From an uncultured Bacteroidales bacterium (GTDB lineage: Bacteria; Bacteroidota; Bacteroidia; Bacteroidales; Paludibacteraceae): 64,000 nucleotides of DNA. The position numbers and the translations under genes are program-made. Below, piece after piece: positions 37,865 to 47,786 of this stretch. The stretch lies in NCBI GenBank assembly GCA_903901975.1, contig CAIUTB010000153.1, forward strand, positions 33,876 to 97,875. Direction: 5' to 3'. The stretch's first letter is position 1. Each line of letters begins with the position of its first letter. Under the pieces are notes generated by a model. The model ran no database searches. It saw only the letters and a list, made by a program, of their open reading frames with translations, and was not told the origin of the DNA.

Positions 37865-40800
37865 ATGAAACGAAATCAGAAAAACAAAACCTATAGCATT
37901 TTTACTTTAAAAATGACGATATGTTTTTTACTTATCAGTTTACTTAGCATTTCTACAAGTGTTTTTTCCCAGACAGCCCTAATAAAGGCAAGCGGTATAG
38001 TTAAGGACACGAAGGGCGAAGCAATAATTGGTGTGTCGGTAAAAGTAAAAGGGACTTCAATCGGGACAATAACCGATGTAAATGGAAAATTTTCTTTAAC
38101 CGAAGTACCTAAAAACTCAGCAATTAATTTTTCGTATGTAGGTATGGAACCTCAATCGCTAATCATTACGGGAAAAGGAGAGTTGTTGATTGTTATGCAG
38201 GAATCTTCGGTATCAATGAACGAAGTTGTGGTAGTCGGCTATGGTAGCGTTAAAAAAAGCGACGTTACCGGTTCAGTAACTTCAGTTAAAACTGAAGCGC
38301 TTAAAAGTATTCCGGCCAACTCTATCGAGGGTTTACTTCAGGGACGGGCAGCAGGATTACAGGTAATCAATTCATCTCAAGATCCTGGTGCCGGAGCAAC
38401 CGTTCGTATTCGTGGTAACAGTTCATTACGTGGTTCAAATGCACCATTAATCGTGGTAGATGGTTTCCCTTTGGGAGATGCAGGTGATTTAAAGCAAATT
38501 AATCCGGCAGATATCGTCAGCATGGAAGTACTTAAAGATGCATCAGCTTCAGCTATATACGGTTCGCGTGGTGCGAATGGAGTTATTATGGTAACAACAA
38601 AAAAAGCAAAAATAGGTAAAACAACCGTAAAAATCAGTCAACAGGTTACTACTTCTGAATTTAATTCTCATCTTGATTTATGGCGTGACCCTGTATTAAT
38701 GGCATCGTTGAACAATGAATCTCGTATAAATGGAGGTTTTCCGGCTATGTATATAGGTGAAGTTTCATCTACTGGAGTATATTACCCTTCCATTCAGGAG
38801 CTTTCCACCACCTGGAAAACAAATACACGTTGGGATGATATTGTATTCAGAAACTCACCCATCTCAAACAATACCACAGTTACAGTTTCGAGTGGAACTG
38901 AAAAAACTTTATTTAACCTGAGCGCTAATTATTATACCGATCAAGGAGTTTATATCAATGATGATTACTCAAAAGGCGGTTATAACCTGAGTGTTGACCA
39001 TAATATTTACAAGAATGTAAAAATCAGATTCTCCAATATTCTGTCAAAAGGATTCCGTAATTCAAATGGAGGATTAGCCTATTATCGTAATCCAATTTTA
39101 CCGGTTTACGACGAAAAAGGAAATTATTATCTGACAAGCAGTCAGGATTTCAGTCACCCGTTGGCTATCACCAACCTTCAGAAAAACATCAGCAATATGC
39201 TCGATATAATCACTTCAGCAGCCTTGGAGTGGCAAATTGTACCGGCTCTAAAACTAACCAGTCAGATTAATTATAAATATGGGAAGTCTGTTGGCGACCA
39301 ATATTTTCCCAAAGTATATACTGAAGCAGGTACTTTTAATAATGGCTATGCAAAAATAAATAATTGGGAGGGCGAAAATCTTGTTTCCGAGAATTTCTTA
39401 AACTTTCAAAAAGCTTTCGGAAAACATGAACTTGCTGCAATGGCTGGTTTTTCGTATGAAAATTACACTTCCCGCAGTTCATCACTTGCAGCTATGGACT
39501 TTGTGAACGAAGCGCTGCAAAATGAAAATATGAGTACCGGTAATCCTCAAAAAAATATTATTAATAATGGTTTCTCCGAAACCAAACTTATGTCAGGGAT
39601 GTTTCGCTTAAATTATACATTTGACAATAAATACCTTGCTACATTTACCTCTCGTGCCGATGGTTCGTCTAAGTTTGGGGCAAATAACAAGTGGGCCATG
39701 TTTCCTTCAGGTGCAATAAGTTGGAAAGCACACGAAGAAAGTTTTATCAAAAACCTGAATGTATTTGATGAACTTAAAGCCCGTTTTAGTTACGGTGTTT
39801 CAGGAAATCAAGGTATCAGTCCATATCAAACACTCAGTCGCTATGGTACCGGAAAATACTACGACGATGGTGCATGGGTAACAACTATTGGTCCAGGTTA
39901 TGTCGCTGGAATGCAATATATTTACAACATTTGGGGCGGAATCCCTAATCCGGATTTAAAATGGGAAACAACTGCCCAAGCAGATTTAGGATTGGATATG
40001 GCATTTTTCAAGAGGAAATTGCGCATAACACTGGACGTATACGATAAAGAAACCAGTGATTTATTGCGTGAACGTAATTTGGCTTATTCTTCAGGTTACA
40101 ATAAGATGTGGATTAATGATGGTAAAATCCAGAACCGTGGTTTTGAAGTAACAATTGAAGGCGATATTTTAAACACAAAGGACTGGAAACTAAGTGGAAA
40201 TTTTATTTTTGCCAAAAACGAAAATAAAGTAGTTAGTTTGGGAAATGAGTTGACTTCAGGATTACTTACCGACCCGAATACAGGAATGAAATTTGAATAT
40301 GCAGGTAACAGTGTCTCGATGTTCCGTGCATATACCAATATTTTGGCAATTGGTCAACCGATAAATGCATTTTATGGTTACAAAACAGATGGTATTGTAC
40401 AGACAATAAGCGAGGGTATTAATGCCGGTTTAAGTGCTGATTTAGCAAAACCAGGAGAATTCAAATATGTAGATTATAATGGTGATGGTATTGTAAATGA
40501 AAAGGACAGAACTATTATTGGAAATCCAAATCCTGATTTTACAGCCAGCATGGGGTTGAATGTAAGTTGGAAGAATATTGATTTGGGTATATTTTTGAAT
40601 GGTGCTTTCGGACAGCAGATTTTGAATACACAGGCATTTAATTCGCCAAGTAATCAGCCGTTTAGATGGACTCCTGATAATCCCACAAATTTATATCCAT
40701 CGTTAAAGGATGGTCGATTGCTAAACTTATCAGATTGGTGGATACAAGATGGTTCATATTTGAGAATTCAAAATTTGAATGTTGGTTATAGCTTTAACCT

Positions 40801-40969
40801 TTCACACAAGAGTATTCTATCAAAAGCCCGCCTCTACCTGAATGCTTCGAATTTATTTACATTTACAAAGTTCAAAGGTTACGATCCGGAAGTTGGACTC
40901 GATGGCGTTTATTGGGGTGGTTATCCTCGCTTGAGCAAATGGACATTTGGTGTTGACTTAACCTTTTAA
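37865..40969 (+). CDS. SusC-like TonB-dependent outer-membrane transporter
   Basis: 1034 residues: signal peptide (about 1-36), carboxypeptidase-like N-terminal domain (about 42-125; ASGIVKDTKGEAIIGVSVKVKGT), TonB box region NEVVVVGYGSVKKSDVTGSV, plug domain (about 130-245; SIEGLLQGRAAGLQV and the VLKDASASAIYGSRGANGVIMVTTK signature) and a 22-strand barrel ending in a terminal F. It imports oligosaccharides together with the SusD 13 bases downstream. No STN signalling domain, so no direct anti-sigma coupling. Neighbours point to mannan oligosaccharides as cargo. Confidence 0.96.
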   Translation: MKRNQKNKTYSIFTLKMTICFLLISLLSISTSVFSQTALIKASGIVKDTKGEAIIGVSVKVKGTSIGTITDVNGKFSLTEVPKNSAINFSYVGMEPQSLIITGKGELLIVMQESSVSMNEVVVVGYGSVKKSDVTGSVTSVKTEALKSIPANSIEGLLQGRAAGLQVINSSQDPGAGATVRIRGNSSLRGSNAPLIVVDGFPLGDAGDLKQINPADIVSMEVLKDASASAIYGSRGANGVIMVTTKKAKIGKTTVKISQQVTTSEFNSHLDLWRDPVLMASLNNESRINGGFPAMYIGEVSSTGVYYPSIQELSTTWKTNTRWDDIVFRNSPISNNTTVTVSSGTEKTLFNLSANYYTDQGVYINDDYSKGGYNLSVDHNIYKNVKIRFSNILSKGFRNSNGGLAYYRNPILPVYDEKGNYYLTSSQDFSHPLAITNLQKNISNMLDIITSAALEWQIVPALKLTSQINYKYGKSVGDQYFPKVYTEAGTFNNGYAKINNWEGENLVSENFLNFQKAFGKHELAAMAGFSYENYTSRSSSLAAMDFVNEALQNENMSTGNPQKNIINNGFSETKLMSGMFRLNYTFDNKYLATFTSRADGSSKFGANNKWAMFPSGAISWKAHEESFIKNLNVFDELKARFSYGVSGNQGISPYQTLSRYGTGKYYDDGAWVTTIGPGYVAGMQYIYNIWGGIPNPDLKWETTAQADLGLDMAFFKRKLRITLDVYDKETSDLLRERNLAYSSGYNKMWINDGKIQNRGFEVTIEGDILNTKDWKLSGNFIFAKNENKVVSLGNELTSGLLTDPNTGMKFEYAGNSVSMFRAYTNILAIGQPINAFYGYKTDGIVQTISEGINAGLSADLAKPGEFKYVDYNGDGIVNEKDRTIIGNPNPDFTASMGLNVSWKNIDLGIFLNGAFGQQILNTQAFNSPSNQPFRWTPDNPTNLYPSLKDGRLLNLSDWWIQDGSYLRIQNLNVGYSFNLSHKSILSKARLYLNASNLFTFTKFKGYDPEVGLDGVYWGGYPRLSKWTFGVDLTF

Positions 40970-40982
40970 TAATTGATTAACC

Positions 40983-42485
40983 ATGAAAACGAAAATAAAA
41001 TTATTTGCACTTTGCAGTGTATTAGCCCTTGGCTCTTGTAGTTTGGATGAAAAACCCTATGGTTTTTATTCAGAAAGCAACTTCTTTAAATCGGCAGCCG
41101 ATGCTGATGCAGCAGTAGATTATGCATACGCCACGCTTACTTTTCTGGAATATTCCAGAGGTGTGTTTTATTTGGGTGAATTACCCACTGAAAACATTAC
41201 TCCAAAACCGGACGAAAGTCAGGATGCTACTGATTTGAATAACTGGAATATCCCCAGTTTCAAAACCAATACGGTATTGCAGTACTATTTTACGTATGCT
41301 TTTATAGGTATTAACAGAGCCAATGCTGTGATTCAGAATGTTCCAACCGGCGATTATGATCAAGCATTGAAAAATCAGTATTTGGGCGAAGCTTATTTTC
41401 TCAGAGCGTGGAATTATTTCAATCTTGTTCGTGTATATGGCTTAGTTCCAAAACATAATTCAACTGTTCAAACATTGGAACAAACCTCAGCGCCATTGTT
41501 TTCTAATTTAGATGAAATGTATGATTTAATTTTGACGGATTGCAAAAAAGCAGAATCATTAATGCCTGTTTATACAATACCTAAATTAGGAAGAGCGGAT
41601 AGAGTCGCTGCACAGGCTTTGGCTGCAAAAGCCTATCTTTATATTGCTTCGGCCAAAGAGCATAATGTGCCTTTGTATAAAGATATGAAACGAGATATAA
41701 CAGTAATGTACGATAGTGCAACTTATTTTGCCGGCAAAGTTATTAACGACCAAACCACTTATGCACTTGATAGTTCGCTTGTGAACATATATGATGTAGA
41801 AAAGCCAAAAGGTTCAGAACATATTTTTACGATGTCGATGGACAGAACCGGAACTGTTGAAGGCGAATATTCTAAGATATCAAAAATGTTTATTCCTTAT
41901 ATCGGGGGTGCAACGGTCTATTTAGACAATAAAAACGGAACTTATAGCGCTACACATGATGGTTGGAGTGTTTACCAGACAACAACTGCTTTTTATGCCA
42001 GTTTTGATGCGGCTGACAAACGCAAAACTGAATTGATTGTTGACAAAGTATACGATAAGACAGGCGTATTAATCGCAGCTTATCCCGGAAAAATTCTTTA
42101 TCCATTTACCCGAAAGTATATCGACCCAAGTTTTGTCGGTGACAAAACAAGTACCCGACCATTATTAATCCGTTACTCAGATGTAGCACTCATATATGCA
42201 GAAGCATCCGGTCCAACATCTAAAGCCTATGGTTTGATAAATGCAATCCGTAACAGAGCGGGATTGGGTAATTTAATGCCAGGTTTAAGTATTGTTGATT
42301 TCCGCAAAGCTGTTTACAAAGAGCGCACCTGGGAGTTAGCTTACGAAGGCGACCACCTTTACGACCTTCGCCGTTGGAACAGAGTGATTACCGATGTGCC
42401 TGAGGCTGCAAGTATAACTGAAGAACAGGCAGCTTTCTATCCAATTCCGCAGGCAGAAATAGATTTAAATGCAAGTTTAAGATAA
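40983..42485 (+). CDS. SusD-like surface glycan-binding lipoprotein
   Basis: 500 residues. The signal peptide ends in a lipobox LALGSC with lipidated Cys19, followed by SLDEKP, close to a Bacteroidota surface export signal. The RagB/SusD fold shows in NQYLGEAYFLRAWNYFNLVRVYG, AALKAKAYLYIA-like TPR helices, and the C-terminal RKAVYKERTWELAYEGDHLYDLRRWN. It forms the lid of the SusC transporter at the outer membrane. Co-transcribed with the susC gene directly upstream. Confidence 0.95.
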   Translation: MKTKIKLFALCSVLALGSCSLDEKPYGFYSESNFFKSAADADAAVDYAYATLTFLEYSRGVFYLGELPTENITPKPDESQDATDLNNWNIPSFKTNTVLQYYFTYAFIGINRANAVIQNVPTGDYDQALKNQYLGEAYFLRAWNYFNLVRVYGLVPKHNSTVQTLEQTSAPLFSNLDEMYDLILTDCKKAESLMPVYTIPKLGRADRVAAQALAAKAYLYIASAKEHNVPLYKDMKRDITVMYDSATYFAGKVINDQTTYALDSSLVNIYDVEKPKGSEHIFTMSMDRTGTVEGEYSKISKMFIPYIGGATVYLDNKNGTYSATHDGWSVYQTTTAFYASFDAADKRKTELIVDKVYDKTGVLIAAYPGKILYPFTRKYIDPSFVGDKTSTRPLLIRYSDVALIYAEASGPTSKAYGLINAIRNRAGLGNLMPGLSIVDFRKAVYKERTWELAYEGDHLYDLRRWNRVITDVPEAASITEEQAAFYPIPQAEIDLNASLR

Positions 42486-42504
42486 TTCAAACGAAAATAA
42501 ATTT

Positions 42505-43461
42505 ATGAAATTCTATCAATATATTCTAATAGCAATTACTGTATTCGGAATACAGTCATGCGTAAAAGATCCACTGGAAGAAATTACAAAGGGTGGTTGG
42601 AATCACGAAAGAACCGTGATTAATCTAATGTTTGAGAATCAGGTTGGAAAAGCCATCATTGAAAATACTGATGCCACAACCGGTGTCATAACCTTAGCCA
42701 TCAATGTGTCAGTGATACCTGATTTGACAAATGTAAAATTGACTCAATTGGAAATATCTTATCAGGCAAAATCAACTTTAGCAATAGGTCAGACTATGAA
42801 TTTTCAGAATGACACAAAGTCAGGTATAATTTCCATCACGTCTGCAACCGGTCAAAAAAGAGATTACACAATTCATGTAACTGAGTTTAATGAAACTATC
42901 TTGGGAGTTTGGGATATTAAAGCACTTACGGTTTTTGGTGGCACCGGTCCTGAATATGGAGGCGGTGGTGTTTTGCAACTTAGTGACAAACCCGTTTGTT
43001 GGTCAACTATTTATAGCCCCGCAACTGAATGTGATAATATACTGACATTTACGCTGGATAGTATTTCTGATGCAGGGAATACATACGGTAAAGTAATGAA
43101 TAATAGCGGTGTAGATGGCAAATATGCAGATTTTATTTTTAAAGGTGACAATCCTGAAAATCTGGGGAAAACAGTTGATGTAACTAAATTCTATCGCCAG
43201 ATACCTAAAGGACTGGGACATTGGATGCGTGATTATGCAAAAGGAACAGTGGCATTTACAGATTCAATAGGTAAAATTACTACTGGTACACTTATAAATG
43301 CTGGTACTGAAGATTTAGGTAATAGTTTAAAAATGACTGTTACAGATAATGCTTTTGCATTTGTGCTTAGCGGTACAGACGACTGGACAAATATTTATAA
43401 AGATTACGACAAATTTGTAAAGAAACCCCGTAAATACTGGATTTCCGTAAAGAAACATTAG
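42505..43461 (+). CDS. Surface glycan-binding lipoprotein (SusE/F position)
   Basis: 318 residues with lipobox FGIQSC (Cys19) then VKDPLEE, an acidic surface-export-like tail. N-terminal Ig/IPT-like domain (about 28-130; VINLMFENQVGKAIIENTDA to GQKRDYTIHVTEF), similar to DUF5018-type domains, then a C-terminal beta-rich domain of no recognised family (about 131-318; WDIKALTVFGGTGPEYGGGGVLQL). Third gene of the susCD operon, the usual place for an accessory glycan-binding protein. Ligand inferred as mannan from context only. Confidence 0.82.
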   Translation: MKFYQYILIAITVFGIQSCVKDPLEEITKGGWNHERTVINLMFENQVGKAIIENTDATTGVITLAINVSVIPDLTNVKLTQLEISYQAKSTLAIGQTMNFQNDTKSGIISITSATGQKRDYTIHVTEFNETILGVWDIKALTVFGGTGPEYGGGGVLQLSDKPVCWSTIYSPATECDNILTFTLDSISDAGNTYGKVMNNSGVDGKYADFIFKGDNPENLGKTVDVTKFYRQIPKGLGHWMRDYAKGTVAFTDSIGKITTGTLINAGTEDLGNSLKMTVTDNAFAFVLSGTDDWTNIYKDYDKFVKKPRKYWISVKKH

Positions 43462-43532
43462 TCGGTAGTTTTATTTACATCAAGAGCTGGAATATTAACA
43501 GTTAGCTTCAAGTTAGAAACAAACGGTTATCA

Positions 43533-45047
43533 ATGAAAATTAAACACTCTTTATTTGTTATTGGATTCATAATTTCAGGATTTAATTTTCTTGCATACGG
43601 ATGTACCAACGGTTTTGAAAACGCTCAAAATAAGAGTAATAATCCACAGGCAGAAGTTAGTATACATTCGGATGTTATAATCAATGACTATTATATTGGT
43701 AATGGTGCTCAATGGGACCCTTACCAACAAAACTATGGGAGTGTTGAATTAAAAATTTCTGAATCAGATTGGCAAAAACTGTATGCAAGACTTGATTTTA
43801 TGCGACCACAGTTTATGCGGGTTATGATAAACACTAAATCACTGATTTTCAACGGAAAATTAGTCCCGGAGCAAAATATTGAACGATTAACGCCTATTTT
43901 AGATTATTGTCAGAGCAGAAACGTTAGTGTAATGTTTGGCGATTGGGGAAATGGGTTGGTTGATTCAGAAACGAATTCAATCAATGAAACCAATCTGTCA
44001 CTTGCCGCCCAATATGCTGATTATTTAATTCATACAAAAGGTTATACCTGTATTAAGTATTATAATCTTATAAATGAGCCAAATGGTTATTGGTCGGTAA
44101 CTGCAGGTGAATACCCGCTTTGGGCAAATGCAATTCGATATTTTTATAATGAATTAAAGAACCTGAAATTAGACGATAAACTGTCGTTAGCAGGACCGGA
44201 TGCAGCCATTTGGAAAACGAATGAAGCATGGTGGGCAGATAGTTGCGCAACACACTTGAAAGACATGGTTGGATTATACGATATTCACACCTATCCTTCG
44301 AAAATAACGGTAAATTCAGGGGAATATTCAAAAATAATTGAAGCGTATAAGAAATCAGTTCCTGCCGATAAAAAGATAGTTATGGGCGAAATTGGCTTTA
44401 AGTATGTTGAACCAGCCGACTCTTTCTATTGGAATGAAAATATACGTCGTGCTAAATTGAAACCTTACGCATCGGTTGATGATTCGCAGATGTTTGTGTA
44501 CGATTATATGTACGGAACAGATATGGCCGATGCGCTTATTCAAACTGTCAATTGTGGTTTTTCAGGTTCAGTTGCATGGATGCTCGACGACGCGATGCAT
44601 TCCAAAGAATCACCTGAAAAATTAAAAGTCTGGGGGTTTTGGAATATATTGGGTGATGAGTTTTTTGGAGCAAGTGAAGAAATTGTGCGTCCCTGGTATT
44701 ATGCGTGGTCTTTGCTAAGCAGATACATGCCTGCCGGCTCGAAAATATATAAAGTAGTGGTTACCGGTGAGCCATCAATAAAAGCAATGGCTTTTGAAAA
44801 GGATGGTATGCAGACGATTGCTCTCGTGAATGTTTCCAAAACCTTGAAAACTGTAAGAATTAAAGATTCAATTATAAAAACACTGAGTACTGTTAAAGAA
44901 TTTATTTATGCCGATGGTTTGTTGAAAAAAGAAGGTGATCATAATTTATTACCCAATACTGTAAATCTGACCATGGATTTACAAACAGATTACAATTTAA
45001 AGATGCCGGGCGAATCGCTTATTGTTTATACCAATTGTAATTATTAA
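43533..45047 (+). CDS. Clan GH-A glycoside hydrolase, putative lipoprotein, family not recognised
   Basis: 504 residues; signal with LAYGC resembling a lipobox (Cys24). A (beta/alpha)8 hydrolase with the acid/base in LINEPNGYW (Glu182) and the nucleophile in VMGEIGFKY (Glu286), both at the ends of predicted strands 4 and 7 as in clan GH-A. A small C-terminal beta domain (about 410-504) follows. Paralogue of the next gene. I do not recognise the CAZy family; GH5, GH39 and more recently described mannosidase families are candidates. The locus suggests a mannanase or mannosidase. Confidence 0.82.
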   Translation: MKIKHSLFVIGFIISGFNFLAYGCTNGFENAQNKSNNPQAEVSIHSDVIINDYYIGNGAQWDPYQQNYGSVELKISESDWQKLYARLDFMRPQFMRVMINTKSLIFNGKLVPEQNIERLTPILDYCQSRNVSVMFGDWGNGLVDSETNSINETNLSLAAQYADYLIHTKGYTCIKYYNLINEPNGYWSVTAGEYPLWANAIRYFYNELKNLKLDDKLSLAGPDAAIWKTNEAWWADSCATHLKDMVGLYDIHTYPSKITVNSGEYSKIIEAYKKSVPADKKIVMGEIGFKYVEPADSFYWNENIRRAKLKPYASVDDSQMFVYDYMYGTDMADALIQTVNCGFSGSVAWMLDDAMHSKESPEKLKVWGFWNILGDEFFGASEEIVRPWYYAWSLLSRYMPAGSKIYKVVVTGEPSIKAMAFEKDGMQTIALVNVSKTLKTVRIKDSIIKTLSTVKEFIYADGLLKKEGDHNLLPNTVNLTMDLQTDYNLKMPGESLIVYTNCNY

Positions 45048-45056
45048 AAAACCAAC

Positions 45057-46544
45057 ATGAAAAAGATATTATATCTTACAGTATTATTGCTTTTCTCTTT
45101 TGTTTGTAGTGCAAAAACTGCGAAAAAAGAGCTTGATGTTTGTATTACTTCCGAAATAATCAATGCCGGATATATTGGCAATGGAGCGGAATGGGACCCC
45201 TACGATGAAGCAGAAGCATGGGGTTCGGCAATTTCTGATGAAGACTGGGAAACACTTTTTAAACGGGTGAGTTTTATGAAAATGCCGTATGTCAGATGCA
45301 TGATAAACAGTCCTTATCGGTATTTCGATGCTGCAACAGGAACTTATGATAAAAAACGTAATATCAAATCAATTTCTAAATTGCTGGATTATTGCACCAA
45401 AAACAAGGTAACCGTCATTTTTGGAGAATATAATCCACCAAAATGGAGCATGATGCAGGACGATAAATGGGTAGATATGTCGGTTGATTATCTCAATTTT
45501 TTGGTAAATGAATTAGGTTTTAGCTGTATTAAGTATTTTGTGATTTTCAATGAACCGGATGGTTATTGGTCATCAACGGATGGAAATTACGGTATATGGA
45601 AGGAAATGGCTTATAAATTCACTGCTAAAATGAAAAGCTATCCGGGGCTTTTTGAAAAAGTAAAATTAGCAGCACCCGATGTGGTGGTTGATTATAAAAA
45701 TAAAAAATCAGCGTATGATGCACCGGGTTGGGTAAAACAAGCAGGAAGCGATATGGATTCTCTCATAGGCATTTACGATGTCCATGCTTATCCCGGACAG
45801 GCAGAAGTGCGAAGTGGAAAATATCCAACTGAACTTCAAAAATATAAAAAACAGGTACCTGCCGGAAAGAAAATAGTGCTGGGCGAAGCCGGTTATAAAT
45901 ACTGGCGTACAGCCGATTCGGTGCTTATGAAGGAATATAATAGACGCGTGAAAGGACATCCTTACACAACCGGAGCAGATTGTAATATGCTGGTTTACGA
46001 TTATTTCTATGGCTTGGATATGCCCTTGCTTTGCATGGATGTAATGAATAATGGTTATTCAGGCATGGCAGTTTGGATGCTCGACGATGCCATGCATTCA
46101 AATGGCGATGCAGGTAAACCTACCGACATAAAAATTTGGGGAATGTGGAATACCCTAGGAAAGGAAGTATTTGGAAAAGCTGAAGAGGAAAATATCCGCC
46201 CGTGGTATTATAGCTGGTCGCTGATGTGTCGCTATTTCCCTTCGGGATCAGACATTCTGAAATGTAGTTATGCAATAAACAACGATGTGCGTATTATTGC
46301 AGCAAAAAGTAAGGGCAAAATAACCATTGCTGCTGTAAATGTTGGTAAAACCGATTTGGCACTGAATATAAAAATACCAACGTATATGACAGGCAGTAAA
46401 TTGTATGTATATCAGGAGAATAACAAACCTACGGACAGTGATGGATTACCTATTCCTGCCGAAAAAAACATGAATATAAAAACAAAATACACCTTGGAAT
46501 TAAAAGCGAATAGTTTCGTAATGCTTACAAATATAACAGATTAA
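45057..46544 (+). CDS. Clan GH-A glycoside hydrolase, paralogue of upstream gene
   Basis: 495 residues; signal peptide (1-18) without a lipobox, so periplasmic rather than lipid-anchored. Acid/base Glu166 in IFNEPDGYW, nucleophile Glu277 in VLGEAGYKY; shared blocks with the paralogue include YIGNGAxWDPY, SGxxVWMLDDAMHS and RPWYYxWSLxxRYxPxGS. The C-terminal beta domain ends KANSFVMLTNI. The pair differs mainly in export signal and in loops around the active site, suggesting sequential action on the same substrate in two compartments (inference). 9 bases after the upstream gene, 1 base before GH26. Confidence 0.82.
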   Translation: MKKILYLTVLLLFSFVCSAKTAKKELDVCITSEIINAGYIGNGAEWDPYDEAEAWGSAISDEDWETLFKRVSFMKMPYVRCMINSPYRYFDAATGTYDKKRNIKSISKLLDYCTKNKVTVIFGEYNPPKWSMMQDDKWVDMSVDYLNFLVNELGFSCIKYFVIFNEPDGYWSSTDGNYGIWKEMAYKFTAKMKSYPGLFEKVKLAAPDVVVDYKNKKSAYDAPGWVKQAGSDMDSLIGIYDVHAYPGQAEVRSGKYPTELQKYKKQVPAGKKIVLGEAGYKYWRTADSVLMKEYNRRVKGHPYTTGADCNMLVYDYFYGLDMPLLCMDVMNNGYSGMAVWMLDDAMHSNGDAGKPTDIKIWGMWNTLGKEVFGKAEEENIRPWYYSWSLMCRYFPSGSDILKCSYAINNDVRIIAAKSKGKITIAAVNVGKTDLALNIKIPTYMTGSKLYVYQENNKPTDSDGLPIPAEKNMNIKTKYTLELKANSFVMLTNITD

Positions 46545-46545
46545 A

Positions 46546-47733
46546 ATGAAAAATATAATTATAAGATCAATCGTAACTGCATCCATAACACTGTTTTTCG
46601 TGGGTTGTAAACCTATTGAGCCGGAACCCCCGAATACCAATACCCATATTGATCTGAGTATAGTTGATAAAAATGCTACTGACGAAACAAAAGCACTTTA
46701 TTCACAACTTTGGAAAATAGCCGAAACAGGTTTTATGTTTGGTCATCACGACGATTTAATTTATGGTCGGAAATGGTATAATGTGCCCGGTGGCTCTGAT
46801 ACAAAAGATGTTTGTGGCGATTATCCGGCTGTTTTCAGTGTTGATTTTGCTGAAGTTATGGATGACCGATGTGATACCAGCACGTACAAAATAATACTTC
46901 AACGAGTTATAAAAGAATCGCGTGTGCGTGGAGAAGTGATTATGGCTTGTTGCCATTTGAATAATCCAATAACCAATGGTGATGCGTGGGATAATTCAAA
47001 AACAACTGTTGCAAAAGAAATAGTAACCGAAGGCAGTGCAACTAACATTCGTTTTAAAAAATGGCTCGACCGTTTAGCTGCGTTTGCTGCTTCACTAAAA
47101 GATGACAATGGAAAACTGATACCGATTATTTTTCGTCCGTATCACGAACAAAGCGAATCCTGGTCGTGGTGGGGGACAAGCTGTACTACACAAACCGAAT
47201 ATATAAATTTATGGAAATTTACTGTAAATTATTTACGTGATACAAAAGGTGTACATCAGTTTATTTATGCCATATCACCACAATTGGATGTCGCAAAAAC
47301 CAAAGATGATTTACTGTTCCGTTGGCCGGGCGATGATTATGTGGATTTAATAGGTATGGATTGTTATCAAGGCAATAATACAACAGCATTTATGACAAAT
47401 TTGAGAAATCTTTCCCTTTTATCCCGAGAAAAGAAAAAACCCTGTGGTGTAACCGAAACGGGTATAGAAGGAATAAAAAATAGTGCAGGGGCTGTAAGTA
47501 CCGATTTCTGGACAAGAACCATACTAGCACCATTTACCGGTCAACGGATAAGCATGGTTGTAATGTGGCGTAACAAATACGACCCAACACTAAGTGGAAG
47601 TCATTTCTATTCAGTTTTTGCAGGACATGCATCAGCACCCGATTTTGTTACCATGTACAAAAGTCCGTTAAGCTTATTTAGCAAGGATTTACCTAATATG
47701 TACCTGGTTGCAGACAGTGTTACTGTCAAATAA
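46546..47733 (+). CDS. GH26 beta-mannanase lipoprotein
   Basis: 395 residues; lipobox LFFVGC (Cys21) then KPIEPEPPN, so outer-membrane anchored. A single GH26 domain with FGHHDDLIYGRKWYN, acid/base Glu201 in RPYHEQ, WSWWGTSCTTQ, and nucleophile Glu304 in VTETGIEG. Most of the domain is identical to the T9SS GH26 at 21623, which additionally carries a CBM-like module. Tightly coupled to the upstream GH-A gene. Probably trims mannan at the surface for SusCD uptake. Confidence 0.94.
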   Translation: MKNIIIRSIVTASITLFFVGCKPIEPEPPNTNTHIDLSIVDKNATDETKALYSQLWKIAETGFMFGHHDDLIYGRKWYNVPGGSDTKDVCGDYPAVFSVDFAEVMDDRCDTSTYKIILQRVIKESRVRGEVIMACCHLNNPITNGDAWDNSKTTVAKEIVTEGSATNIRFKKWLDRLAAFAASLKDDNGKLIPIIFRPYHEQSESWSWWGTSCTTQTEYINLWKFTVNYLRDTKGVHQFIYAISPQLDVAKTKDDLLFRWPGDDYVDLIGMDCYQGNNTTAFMTNLRNLSLLSREKKKPCGVTETGIEGIKNSAGAVSTDFWTRTILAPFTGQRISMVVMWRNKYDPTLSGSHFYSVFAGHASAPDFVTMYKSPLSLFSKDLPNMYLVADSVTVK

Positions 47734-47786
47734 CGGAACTCAATTGTAAATAATATTCAAATCAAATACATTTAAAATTTATTATT

